A stretch of DNA of 64,000 nucleotides from Streptomyces bicolor. Its GTDB lineage: Bacteria; Actinomycetota; Actinomycetes; Streptomycetales; Streptomycetaceae. Under the pieces are notes generated by a model. That model had not been told where the DNA came from, did no database searches, and saw only the letters and a list, made by a program, of their open reading frames with translations. Location: contig NZ_JOFS01000008.1 of the NCBI RefSeq assembly GCF_000719285.1, positions 248,001 through 312,000 on the forward strand. The letters run 5' to 3'. A program made the translations under genes and the position numbers. This document shows positions 52,003 through 59,996 of this stretch, piece after piece (position 1 is the first letter of the stretch; each line of letters opens with the position of its first letter).

Positions 52003-52940
52003 CCGTAACCGTGTACGAAGTCGAACTCGTGGTCGACCGCCGGGAGTTCGCGGCCGACGGCGTGCTCGCCCTCACCCTGCGCCATCCTCTGGGCGAGGAG
52101 CTCCCGGCGTGGGAGCCGGGCGCGCACATCGATGTCGTCCTCGGTCCGGAGCTGGAGCGGCAGTACTCGCTGTGCGGCGATCCGGCGGATCGGGACGTCT
52201 GGCGGATCGCGGTGCTGCGGGAGCCGGACGGTCGGGGTGGATCCGCCCATGTGCACGAGCAGTTGGGCCGCGGCGACAAGGTGCGGGTGCGCGGGCCTCG
52301 CAATCACTTCCGGCTGGAGTCCGCAGCCCGGTACCGCTTCATCGCGGGCGGCATCGGCATCACACCGATCCTGCCGATGCTGGCCGCGGCCGAGGCGGCG
52401 GGCGCCGAGTGGACGCTGCTGTACGGCGGCCGTACCCGTCAGTCCATGGCGTTCACCGGGGAGTTGGCCTCCTACGGCGACCGGGTGACCGTCGCGCCGC
52501 AGGACGAGTGCGGGCTGCTGGACCTGGGTGCGGTGCTCGACGACGTCCCCGCGGGCACCCTCGTCTATTGCTGCGGTCCCGGGCCGCTGCTGGACGCGGT
52601 CGAGGAGCGGTGCCCCGGCGGGGTCCTGCACATGGAGCGGTTCCAGGCCAAGGAGCAACAGGCGGGCGAGAACACGGAGTTCGAGGTCGAGCTCGCGCGG
52701 AGTGGCCATACGCTCACCGTGCCCGCGGACGTCTCCGTGCTCGACGCCGTACGCGCCGCAGGTGTCGAGGTGCTGTTCTCCTGCACCGAGGGCACCTGCG
52801 GGACCTGCGAGACCGATGTCCTCGACGGCACCCCGGACCATCGGGACTCCGTGCTCACGGCCGAGGAGCAGGAGAGCGGCGAGACGATGATGATCTGTGT
52901 GTCCCGGTGCCGTGGGAAGCGGCTCGTGCTGGACCTGTGA
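51999..52940 (+). CDS. VanB-like ferredoxin-reductase subunit
   Basis: The 313-aa protein joins an FMN-binding domain (ERQYSLCGDP), an NAD(P)H domain (FIAGGIGITPILPMLAAAE; CCGPGPLLDAVEE) and a C-terminal plant-type [2Fe-2S] ferredoxin (FSCTEGTCGTCETDVLDG with the last Cys in MMICVSRC). This is the phthalate-dioxygenase-reductase arrangement, which feeds electrons to Rieske oxygenases. The 3' end overlaps the antisense IclR gene by 86 bp. Confidence 0.9.
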   Translation: MTVTVYEVELVVDRREFAADGVLALTLRHPLGEELPAWEPGAHIDVVLGPELERQYSLCGDPADRDVWRIAVLREPDGRGGSAHVHEQLGRGDKVRVRGPRNHFRLESAARYRFIAGGIGITPILPMLAAAEAAGAEWTLLYGGRTRQSMAFTGELASYGDRVTVAPQDECGLLDLGAVLDDVPAGTLVYCCGPGPLLDAVEERCPGGVLHMERFQAKEQQAGENTEFEVELARSGHTLTVPADVSVLDAVRAAGVEVLFSCTEGTCGTCETDVLDGTPDHRDSVLTAEEQESGETMMICVSRCRGKRLVLDL

Positions 52941-53706
52941 TGCTGAGGTCGGCCTCGATCCGGGCCACCGCCGCGAGGAGATGCGGCAGCAGGTCCGCGC
53001 GGATCGAGTCCACCGAGGTGCGGCCGGCGTGCACCGCGATGTTCACGCCGGCCACCACCTCGCCGTCCCGCTCCCGTACCGGGGCGGCCACCGACCGGAG
53101 CCCTTCCTCCAGTTCCTGGTCGACGACGGCGTATCCCTGCCGGCGCACCCGGTGCAGTTCGGCGCGCAGGGCGTCCGGCGAGACGATCGTGCGGGCGGTC
53201 AGCGGGCGCAGGTCCGCGCGGGTGAGCCGCGCCTCGATCTCCTCGTCCGTGAGGTGCGCGAGGATGACCCGGCCCACCGAGGTGACGTACGCCGGGAAGC
53301 GGGTGCCCACGGTGATCGACGCCGCCATGATGCGCCGGGTCGGCACCCGCGCCACGTACACGATGTCCTCGCCGTCCAGCACGCACAACGACGACGACTC
53401 CCTTACACGGTCGACGAGTTGCTCCAGATGCGGCTCGGCGATCTGCGGCAGGGTGACGCTGGAGAGGTAGGAGTAACCGAGTTCCAGCACCCGCGGGGTA
53501 AGGCGGAAGAGGCGGCCGTCCTGGTGGACGTAGCCGAGGTCCGCGAGGGTCAGCAGCAGCCGGCGGGCGGCGGCGCGGGTCAGGTCGCAGGTGTGCGCGA
53601 CCTCGCTGAGCGTGCGCGCGGGATGGTCCGCGTCGAAGGAGCGAATGACCGCGAGGCCGCGCTCGAAGGACTTCACGAAGTGCGGTGTGCGGGCTTCGGC
53701 GGACAT
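52855..53706 (-). CDS. IclR-family regulator of the Rieske operon
   Basis: The 283-aa protein has a winged helix (ERGLAVIRSFDADHPARTLS, CDLTRAAARRLLLTLADLGY) and an IclR effector domain (LCVLDGEDIVYVARVPTRRI, QELEEGLRSVAAPVRERDGE), as in PcaR/PobR-type aromatic regulators. GGAGGTGGCG precedes the ATG at 53706. The last about 30 residues (ASHGTGTHRSSSSRRSPAPRP) are basic, unusual for the family and encoded antisense to the end of the VanB-like gene. Confidence 0.87.
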   Translation of the reverse strand: MSAEARTPHFVKSFERGLAVIRSFDADHPARTLSEVAHTCDLTRAAARRLLLTLADLGYVHQDGRLFRLTPRVLELGYSYLSSVTLPQIAEPHLEQLVDRVRESSSLCVLDGEDIVYVARVPTRRIMAASITVGTRFPAYVTSVGRVILAHLTDEEIEARLTRADLRPLTARTIVSPDALRAELHRVRRQGYAVVDQELEEGLRSVAAPVRERDGEVVAGVNIAVHAGRTSVDSIRADLLPHLLAAVARIEADLSITGPARAASHGTGTHRSSSSRRSPAPRP

Positions 53707-53724
53707 CGCCACCTCCAGAAGTGT

Positions 53725-53735
53725 CAACAATGTTG
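53725..53735. promoter_or_regulatory. palindrome CAACA-A-TGTTG upstream of IclR gene
   Basis: An 11-bp inverted repeat lies 19 bp upstream of the IclR ATG in the divergent gap to the ABC binding-protein gene. It may be the autoregulatory operator. Confidence 0.4.
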
Positions 53736-53794
53736 TCGGCGAACCCAATTGACCTGATCCGTTTGAGGCTTCTACCTTCCCGCTGAGCAAGTAC

Positions 53795-53820
53795 GCGCAC
53801 TACTGTGCGCCTTGCGCACA
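53795..53820. promoter_or_regulatory. three alternating GCGCAC/GTGCGC half-sites
   Basis: GCGCAC-TACT-GTGCGC overlaps TGTGCGC-CTT-GCGCACA, so three half-sites alternate within 26 bp. The cluster ends 44 bp before the binding-protein ATG and is a candidate operator for the ABC transporter operon. Confidence 0.5.
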
Positions 53821-53864
53821 ACCTGTCGGAACACCGTTGCACCGTTGTCTGTACAGGAGGAGCC

Positions 53865-54833
53865 ATGCGTCGTCTGTCCGCCGGTCTCACCGCCGGCGCC
53901 CTGCTGTTCGTCGCGACGGCCTGTGGCTCGTCCGACGGCGGTTCACCGGACGCGGGCGCGTCGTCCGGCGGGATCACCACCGTGAAGCTCGGGCTCATCC
54001 CGATCGTCGATGTCGCGCCGCTGTATCTCGGCCAGAAGAAGGGCTTCTTCGAGAAGCAGGGCCTGAAGCTGGAGTTCACCACCGCACAGGGCGGCGCGGC
54101 GATCGTGCCGGGTGTGGCGAGCGGCCAGTTCCAGTTCGGGTTCAGCAATGTGACGTCCCTGATGGTGGCACAGACCAACGGCGTTCCCGTGAAGGCCGTC
54201 GCCAACGGCATCGCCTCGACCGGCGTGCGGGGCAAGGACTTCAACGGCCTCATGGTGAAGAAGGACAGCCCCGTCAAGTCGCCGAAGCAGCTGGAGGGCA
54301 AGAAGGTCGCCATCAACACCCTGAAGAACATCAACGAGACCGCGGTCCGCCAGGCGGTGCGCAAGGACGGCGGCGACCCGGACAAGGTGCACCTCGTCGA
54401 GATGGCTTTCGACCAGATGCCCGCTGCTCTCGACCAGGGCCAGATCGACGCCGCGTGCGTGGTCGAGCCGGCGACCGCCACCATCCGCAGCCAGGGCGGC
54501 CGGGAGATCGCCTCGCCGTTGATCGACATCGCGCCCGAGCTCACCGTCGCGATGTACTTCACCTCGACGCAGTACGCGCAGCAGAACCCGGACGTGGTCA
54601 AGAAGTTCCAGACCGCCACCGCCGAGTCCCTCGCGTACGCCGAGGCCCACCCGGACGAGGCCCGGCAGATCGTCACGACGTACACCAAGATCCCCGAGAA
54701 CGTGCTGGAACAGGTGACCCTCCCCAAGTGGCCGGCCGAGGCGAACCGTTCGTCCATCGAGGCCCTGATGAAGCTCGGCGAGGAGGACGGCCTCTTCAAG
54801 AAGACGCCCGACCTGGACGCACTGCTGCCGTGA
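53865..54833 (+). CDS. ABC transporter substrate-binding lipoprotein (NMT1/SsuA-like)
   Basis: The 322-aa precursor has a lipoprotein signal MRRLSAGLTAGALLFVATAC with the lipobox Cys at residue 20. The mature part shows KLGLIPIVDVAPLYLGQKKG, the conserved GAAIVPGVASGQFQFGFSN and EGKKVAINTLKNINETAVRQ. Relatives bind sulfonates, nitrate, pyrimidine precursors or aromatic acids. AGGAGGAG precedes the ATG at 53865. It heads a four-gene ABC operon; lying beside the VanAB-like genes suggests an aromatic substrate, while hydroxyproline is another option. Confidence 0.87.
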   Translation: MRRLSAGLTAGALLFVATACGSSDGGSPDAGASSGGITTVKLGLIPIVDVAPLYLGQKKGFFEKQGLKLEFTTAQGGAAIVPGVASGQFQFGFSNVTSLMVAQTNGVPVKAVANGIASTGVRGKDFNGLMVKKDSPVKSPKQLEGKKVAINTLKNINETAVRQAVRKDGGDPDKVHLVEMAFDQMPAALDQGQIDAACVVEPATATIRSQGGREIASPLIDIAPELTVAMYFTSTQYAQQNPDVVKKFQTATAESLAYAEAHPDEARQIVTTYTKIPENVLEQVTLPKWPAEANRSSIEALMKLGEEDGLFKKTPDLDALLP

Positions 54834-54846
54834 GGGACATGGACCT

Positions 54847-55620
54847 GTGAGGGGCGCGAACGTCGCACTCGGTGCGGCCGGGCTCGCGGCCTTCCTCGCC
54901 CTGGGCGAGGCGGTGCCGCGGCTCGGCCTGGTCAAGGAGGCCTACTTCCCGCCGACCAGCCGTATCGCCGACGCGCTCGCGGACGAGGTCGCCGACGCCG
55001 CCTTCTGGACCGCGCTCGGCGACACGCTCACCGGCTGGGCGCTGGGCCTGGCGATCGCGTCGTGTGCGGGCATCGTGCTCGGCGTCGTCGTCTCGGTGGT
55101 GCCGTATCTGCGCGCGGCGACGGCCTCCACGATCGAGTTCCTGCGCCCGATCCCGTCGGTCGCGCTCATCCCGCTCGCCGTGCTGCTGTACGGCACCGAA
55201 CTGCGCTCGGTGCTCCTCCTCGTCGTCTACGCCTCCTTCTGGCAGGTGCTGATCCAGGTCCTGTACGGCGTCCAGGACGTCGACCCCGTCGCCGACGAGA
55301 CGGCACGCTCGTACGGACTCGGCACCTGGGCCCGGATCCGGCATGTGCTGTGGCCGACCGCGCTGCCGTACGTCATGACCGGCGTGCGCCTCGCGGCGGC
55401 CGTCGCGCTGATCCTCGCCATCACGGCCGAACTCGTCATCGGTGCGCCGGGGTTGGGCAAGCGCATCGGTGTGGCTCAGGCTTCGCAGGCCGTGCCGGAG
55501 ATGTACGCGCTGATCGTGGTGACCGGGCTGCTGGGGCTGCTGATCAACGTGGGCGCGAGGACCGTGGAGCGGCGGGCGCTGGCCTGGCATCAGTCGGTGC
55601 GCGGGGAGGTGGCGGTATGA
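54847..55620 (+). CDS. ABC transporter permease (SsuC-like)
   Basis: A GTG start gives 257 aa with about six membrane segments and the cytoplasmic EAA motif (DETARSYGLGTWARIRHVLW). It pairs with the second permease, with a 4-nt overlap at its end. The start at 54847 is the only one that keeps the first membrane segment; a ribosome site is not obvious. Confidence 0.85.
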   Translation: MRGANVALGAAGLAAFLALGEAVPRLGLVKEAYFPPTSRIADALADEVADAAFWTALGDTLTGWALGLAIASCAGIVLGVVVSVVPYLRAATASTIEFLRPIPSVALIPLAVLLYGTELRSVLLLVVYASFWQVLIQVLYGVQDVDPVADETARSYGLGTWARIRHVLWPTALPYVMTGVRLAAAVALILAITAELVIGAPGLGKRIGVAQASQAVPEMYALIVVTGLLGLLINVGARTVERRALAWHQSVRGEVAV

Positions 55621-56396
55621 CCCGCGTGCTGTTGCGGCTGGTGTTCGTGTTCGCGCTGCCGGCCGTGCTGGTCGCCGTCTGGTGGGTGGCTTCGGCGGGC
55701 AGCACGGATGTGTACTGGCCTCCGCTGCGGACGATCCTGGAGGCCTTCCCCGACGTATGGACTGCGGAGCGGCTGCGGGAGGACGTCCTTCCCAGCGTGC
55801 TGCGGCTGACCGGTGGTTACGCGCTGGCGGCCGTCGTCGGCGTGACGGCCGGTACCGTCATCGGCTCCTACCGGCGGGTGCGGGCCGTGTGCGAACCGGT
55901 CCTGGAGTTCCTGCGGGCGGTGCCGCCGCCGGTGCTGGTGCCGGTCATCATGCTGTTCGCGGGCATCGGTGACACGATGAAGGTCACGGTCATCGCGAGC
56001 GGCTGTATGTGGCCGGTCCTGCTCAACACCGTCGAGGGCGTGCGGGCGGTGGACCCGGTGATGGCGGAGACGGCACGGTCGTACGGCGTCAAGGGCACGG
56101 CCCGGCTGAGGCACCTGGTGCTGCGCTCGGCGAGCCCGCAGATCTTCGCGGGTCTGCGCCAGGCCCTGTCCATCGGCATCATCCTGATGGTCATCAGCGA
56201 GATGTTCGCCGCCAGCAACGGGCTCGGCTTCACCATCGTCCAGTTCCAGCGGGGTTTCGCGATCCCGGACATGTGGACCGGCATCCTCGTGCTCGGTCTG
56301 CTCGGATTCCTGCTGTCGGTCGTCTTCCAGTTGGTCGAGCGGCGGGTGCTCGGCTGGTACCACGGTCTGCGCGCTTCGACCCGGCGGTCGCCGTGA
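55617..56396 (+). CDS. ABC transporter permease (SsuC-like)
   Basis: The ATG overlaps the preceding stop. The 259-aa protein starts MTRVLLRLVFVFALPAVLVA and has an EAA motif (AETARSYGVKGTARLRHLVL) and GLRQALSIGIILMVISEMF. It is a paralogue of the first permease, so a heterodimeric membrane channel is likely. Confidence 0.87.
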   Translation: MTRVLLRLVFVFALPAVLVAVWWVASAGSTDVYWPPLRTILEAFPDVWTAERLREDVLPSVLRLTGGYALAAVVGVTAGTVIGSYRRVRAVCEPVLEFLRAVPPPVLVPVIMLFAGIGDTMKVTVIASGCMWPVLLNTVEGVRAVDPVMAETARSYGVKGTARLRHLVLRSASPQIFAGLRQALSIGIILMVISEMFAASNGLGFTIVQFQRGFAIPDMWTGILVLGLLGFLLSVVFQLVERRVLGWYHGLRASTRRSP

Positions 56397-56416
56397 CACT
56401 CGAGAAGGGGCGGTCC

Positions 56417-57229
56417 ATGCTCGACGTACGGGGCCTGAAGAAGGTCTACGAGGGTTCCGGGCGGCGGGTGGAGGCGGTGCGCGACCTCACCTTCACGGTC
56501 GACGCCGGCGAACTGGTCTGTCTCGTCGGCCCGTCGGGCTGCGGCAAGACGACCCTGCTGAAGTGCATGGGCGGGCTGCTCACGCCGACGAGTGGGGAGG
56601 TGCTCCTGGAGGGGCGGAGGGTGAGCGGCCCGCCGCCCGGGATGGCCTTCGTGTTCCAGGAGTACGGTCGCAGCCTCTTCCCCTGGATGCGGGTCGGCGA
56701 GAACGTCGAACTCCCGCTGAAGCAGAAGAACCTGAGCAAGGCGCGACGCCGGGAACTGGTGCGGGACGCGCTGGAGTCGGTGGGGCTCGCGGACGCCGTG
56801 GGAGCGTATCCGTGGCAGCTGTCCGGCGGTATGCAGCAGCGCGTCGCCATCGCGCGGGCGCTGGCGTACGAGCCCCAAGTGCTGCTGATGGACGAGCCGT
56901 TCGCGGCGGTGGACGCGCAGACACGGGCCGATCTGGAGGACCTGGTCCGGGGGCTGTGGCGGGAGCGCGGGATCACGATCCTGTTCGTCACCCATGACAT
57001 CGACGAGGCCGTGTACCTGGGCGAGCGGGTCATCGTGCTGTCCGCCTCCCCCACCGTCGTCCAGGAGCAGCTGAAGGTCGAACTGCCCGCCGAACGCGAC
57101 CAGTTGCACACCCGCGTGGACCCGCGCTTCGCCGAACTGCGCACCCATGTGTATGCGCAGATCCAGGCCGCGAAGCGCGGGGAGGTAACCGACTCGGTCA
57201 CGAAGTCTGATACGCCTCCGCCTCGCTGA
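56417..57229 (+). CDS. ABC transporter ATP-binding protein (SsuB/TauB-like)
   Basis: The 270-aa ATPase has Walker A LVGPSGCGKTTLLKC, a Q-loop in FVFQEYGRSLFPW, signature LSGGMQQRVAIARAL, Walker B VLLMDEPFAAVD and the H-loop FVTHDIDEAVYL. AGAAGGGG precedes the ATG; a GTG at 56393 that overlaps the permease stop is the alternative start. It powers the importer. It is convergent with the GntR gene, only 6 bp away. Confidence 0.92.
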   Translation: MLDVRGLKKVYEGSGRRVEAVRDLTFTVDAGELVCLVGPSGCGKTTLLKCMGGLLTPTSGEVLLEGRRVSGPPPGMAFVFQEYGRSLFPWMRVGENVELPLKQKNLSKARRRELVRDALESVGLADAVGAYPWQLSGGMQQRVAIARALAYEPQVLLMDEPFAAVDAQTRADLEDLVRGLWRERGITILFVTHDIDEAVYLGERVIVLSASPTVVQEQLKVELPAERDQLHTRVDPRFAELRTHVYAQIQAAKRGEVTDSVTKSDTPPPR

Positions 57230-57235
57230 ACGGCC

Positions 57236-57940
57236 TCAACGGTCTCGGCGGGCGGCCCACAGTCCGCGTACGTGCCCGAGGTGGCGGGTCATGACCTCGT
57301 GTACGGCCTCCTCGTCCCGGGCGATCAGCGCGTCGAGGAGTTCGAGGTGCTCCTCGGCGGAGGCCAGCAGCCGGCCGGCCTCGACCAGTGCTGTCAGGCC
57401 GTAGAGGCGGGAGCGTTTGCGGAGGTCGCCGACGACCTCGACGAGGTGGGCGTTGCCGGCGAGGGCGAGCAGGCCGAGATGGAAGCGGGTGTCGGCCTCG
57501 ACATAGGCGATGAGATCGCCGGAGACGGCGGCCTGGACGATCTCCCGGGCGGCGGGGCGCAGTGCCTCCAGGGAGACCTTGTCGGCGGTCCGGGCCAGCT
57601 CCACCACGGTGGGGATCTCGATGAGCGCGCGGATGTGCTTGTACTCGTCGAGTTGCTTCTCGGAGACGGCCGTGACCCTGAAGCCCTTGTTGGGCACGGT
57701 GTCGACCAGGCCCTCCTTCACCAGGTCCAGCATGGCCTCGCGCACCGGTGTCGCCGAGACGCCGAAGCGGGCGGCGAGCGTCGGCGCGGAGTACACCTCG
57801 CCGGGGAGCAGTTCCCCGGCGATCAGCGCCGCCCGCAGGGCGTCGGCGACCCGCTCCCGGTAGCTGCTCTTCTTGCCGCCCAGGGTAGGCAGCGCGGGGG
57901 CGGCTGCGGTGGACGGGGCGCTGGTGCGCTGGGCGGCCAT
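57236..57940 (-). CDS. GntR/FCD-family regulator of hydroxyproline genes
   Basis: The 234-aa protein has a winged helix (RVADALRAALIAGELLPGEV, LAARFGVSATPVREAMLDLV) and an FCD domain (YKHIRALIEIPTVVELARTA, DTRFHLGLLALAGNAHLVEV). FCD regulators sense organic acids. A GTG-N6-CAC site lies 18 bp upstream of its ATG and recurs before the two catabolic transcription units, so it probably represses itself and those operons. Confidence 0.87.
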   Translation of the reverse strand: MAAQRTSAPSTAAAPALPTLGGKKSSYRERVADALRAALIAGELLPGEVYSAPTLAARFGVSATPVREAMLDLVKEGLVDTVPNKGFRVTAVSEKQLDEYKHIRALIEIPTVVELARTADKVSLEALRPAAREIVQAAVSGDLIAYVEADTRFHLGLLALAGNAHLVEVVGDLRKRSRLYGLTALVEAGRLLASAEEHLELLDALIARDEEAVHEVMTRHLGHVRGLWAARRDR

Positions 57941-57957
57941 GCGGAGTCTCCTAGCTG

Positions 57958-57969
57958 GTGCAATGTCAC
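57958..57969. promoter_or_regulatory. GntR operator candidate, site 1
   Basis: GTGCAATGTCAC (GTGACATTGCAC on the minus strand) lies 18-29 bp upstream of the GntR start. It fits the shared pattern GTGACATnnYAC. Confidence 0.55.
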
Positions 57970-58017
57970 GCGGTACCGGTCATTATCCTCGGCTCCCTCG
58001 GCCGCGCGGCCCTCTCC

Positions 58018-59019
58018 CTACAGCACGAACCCGGCCGGGAACGGGTCGGACGGGTCGAGCAGGTACTGCGCGGTGCCGGTGACCCAGGCGCGGCCGGTGA
58101 AGCTCGGCAGGACGGCCGGGATGCCGGCGACCTCGGTGGTGCCGAGGAGGCGTCCGGTGAACCGGGTGCCGATGAAGGACTCGTTCACGAACTCGGTGTG
58201 CAGCGGGAGTTCGCCGCGGGCGTGCAACTGTGCCATGCGCGCGCTGGTCCCCGTGCCGCAGGGCGAGCGGTCGAACCAGCCGGGGTGGATCGCCATGGCG
58301 TGCCGGGAGTGCCGTGCGGTGGCGCCGGGGGCGATCAGGTGGACGTGATGGCAGCCACGGATCGACGGGTCCTCGGGGTGCACCGGCTCCTCCTCGGCGT
58401 TGATCGCCGCCATGAGGGAGAGGCCCGCTTCGAGGATGTCGTCCTTGCGGGAGCGGTCGAAGGGCAGCCCGAACTCCGCCAGCGGCAGGATGGCGTAGAA
58501 GTTGCCGCCGTACGCCATGTCGTATGTCACCGTGCGCCCGTCGGGCAGTGTGATCTTGCGGTCGAGGGTGACGGAGAAGGACGGCACGTTCTGGAGGGTG
58601 ACCGCCTTCGCGGCGCCGTCCTCCACCGCCACCTCGGCGACGACGAGGCCGGCCGGGGTGTCGAGGCGGATCGTGGTGACCGGCTCGACGACCTCGACCA
58701 TGCCGGTCTCGACGAGCACCGTCGCGACGCCGATCGTGCCGTGCCCGCACATCGGCAGATAGCCGGAGACCTCGATGTAGATGACGCCCCAGTCGCAGTC
58801 GGGGCGGGTGGGCGGCTGGAGGATGGCGCCGCTCATCGCCGAGTGACCGCGCGGCTCGTTCATCAGGAGCTGCTTGATGTCGTCGCGGTGTTCGCGGAAG
58901 TACAGGCGCCGCTCGTTCATGGTCGCGCCGGGGATCGTGCCGATGCCGCCGGTGATGACGCGGGTGGGCATGCCCTCGGTGTGCGAGTCGACGGCGTGCA
59001 GGACGAGTTTGCTGCGCAC
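58018..59019 (-). CDS. 4-hydroxyproline 2-epimerase (proline racemase family)
   Basis: A GTG start with AAGGAGG gives 333 aa. Both catalytic cysteines are present: Cys91 in LPMCGHGTIG and Cys254 in RSPCGTGTSA. Two Cys mark a racemase/epimerase, whereas the trans-3-hydroxyproline dehydratase has Thr at the second site. It would convert trans-4-hydroxy-L-proline to cis-4-hydroxy-D-proline. It is 34 bp downstream of the DHDPS-family gene in the same operon. Confidence 0.9.
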   Translation of the reverse strand: MRSKLVLHAVDSHTEGMPTRVITGGIGTIPGATMNERRLYFREHRDDIKQLLMNEPRGHSAMSGAILQPPTRPDCDWGVIYIEVSGYLPMCGHGTIGVATVLVETGMVEVVEPVTTIRLDTPAGLVVAEVAVEDGAAKAVTLQNVPSFSVTLDRKITLPDGRTVTYDMAYGGNFYAILPLAEFGLPFDRSRKDDILEAGLSLMAAINAEEEPVHPEDPSIRGCHHVHLIAPGATARHSRHAMAIHPGWFDRSPCGTGTSARMAQLHARGELPLHTEFVNESFIGTRFTGRLLGTTEVAGIPAVLPSFTGRAWVTGTAQYLLDPSDPFPAGFVL

Positions 59020-59053
59020 GGTCCAGCCTCCTTTGCGATCGGCGCGGGTGTGG

Positions 59054-59950
59054 TTACGCGAGCCCTGCGGCGACGGCCTTCTCGGTCGCGGCGCGGACCG
59101 CCGCCTCCTGCTCGGGCAGCAGCGGCACCCGCGGTGGACGGCAGCGTCCCCCGTGGCGGCCGACGACGCCCATCGAGAGCTTGATCGCCTGCACGAACTC
59201 GACCTTGGAGTCCCAGCGCAGCAGCGGGTGCAGCTGCTCGTACAGCTTCCTGGCCGTGCCGAGGTCACCGCTGACGGCCGCGCGGTACAGCTCGACGGAG
59301 GACTTCGGCAGCGCGTTCGGGTAGCCGGCCACCCAGCCCTTCGCACCGGCGATCGCGAGCTCCAGCAGCACGTCGTCGGCACCGATCAGCAGGTCGAGCT
59401 CGGGGGCGAGCTCGGCGAGTTGATAGGCCCGGCGGACGTCACCGGAGAACTCCTTCACCGCCTGGATGTAGCCCTCGCCGTGCAGCTTGGCGAGCAGTTC
59501 GGGCACCAGGTCGACCTTGGTGTCGATGGGGTTGTTGTACGCCACGATGGGCACGCCCGCCTCTGCGACCTCGGCGTAGTGGGCGAGGACGGAACGCTCG
59601 TCGGCGCGGTAGGCGTTGGGCGGCAGCAGCATCACGGCCCGGCAGCCGGCGTCTCGCGCCTGCTCGGCCCAGCGGCGGGACTCGGCGGACCCGTAGGCGG
59701 CGACACCGGGCATCACGCGCGCACCGCCGATGGCGGCGACGGCCGTCTCGACGACCTCGGCCCGCTCCTCGGGGGTGAGGACCTGGTACTCGCCGAGCGA
59801 GCCGTTCGGTACGACACCGTCGCAGCCGTTCTCGACCAGCCAGGCGCAGTGCTCGGCGAACCTGCCGTGGTCGACGGAGAGGTCGTCGTTGAGCGGAAGC
59901 GCGGTGGCGACGAGGACGCCGCGCCAGGGGCGGTGCTCGGTGGCGGTCAT
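59054..59950 (-). CDS. DHDPS-family lyase, probable pyrroline-4-hydroxy-2-carboxylate deaminase
   Basis: The 298-aa TIM-barrel protein has GVVPNGSLGEYQVLTPEER, Tyr138 in IVAYNNPIDTKVD and the Schiff-base Lys166 in QAVKEFSGDV. DHDPS relatives beside a hydroxyproline epimerase usually convert 1-pyrroline-4-hydroxy-2-carboxylate to 2-oxoglutarate semialdehyde and ammonia. No semialdehyde dehydrogenase gene is seen in this cluster. The operon has a GntR-type site 35-46 bp upstream of the ATG. Confidence 0.87.
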   Translation of the reverse strand: MTATEHRPWRGVLVATALPLNDDLSVDHGRFAEHCAWLVENGCDGVVPNGSLGEYQVLTPEERAEVVETAVAAIGGARVMPGVAAYGSAESRRWAEQARDAGCRAVMLLPPNAYRADERSVLAHYAEVAEAGVPIVAYNNPIDTKVDLVPELLAKLHGEGYIQAVKEFSGDVRRAYQLAELAPELDLLIGADDVLLELAIAGAKGWVAGYPNALPKSSVELYRAAVSGDLGTARKLYEQLHPLLRWDSKVEFVQAIKLSMGVVGRHGGRCRPPRVPLLPEQEAAVRAATEKAVAAGLA

Positions 59951-59984
59951 GTGAGATCCCCTCTCAATGGGTGGGCAATAGGGT

Positions 59985-59996
59985 GTGACATTTCAC
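59985..59996. promoter_or_regulatory. GntR operator candidate, site 2
   Basis: GTGACATTTCAC lies upstream of the DHDPS-family gene and overlaps the last codons of the FAD oxidoreductase gene. The arms GTG and CAC are complementary. Confidence 0.55.

Noticed and set aside
52565..54868. 767-codon minus-strand frame
   Set aside because: It runs opposite the reductase and ABC binding-protein genes and out of frame through IclR; only the IclR frame has family motifs.
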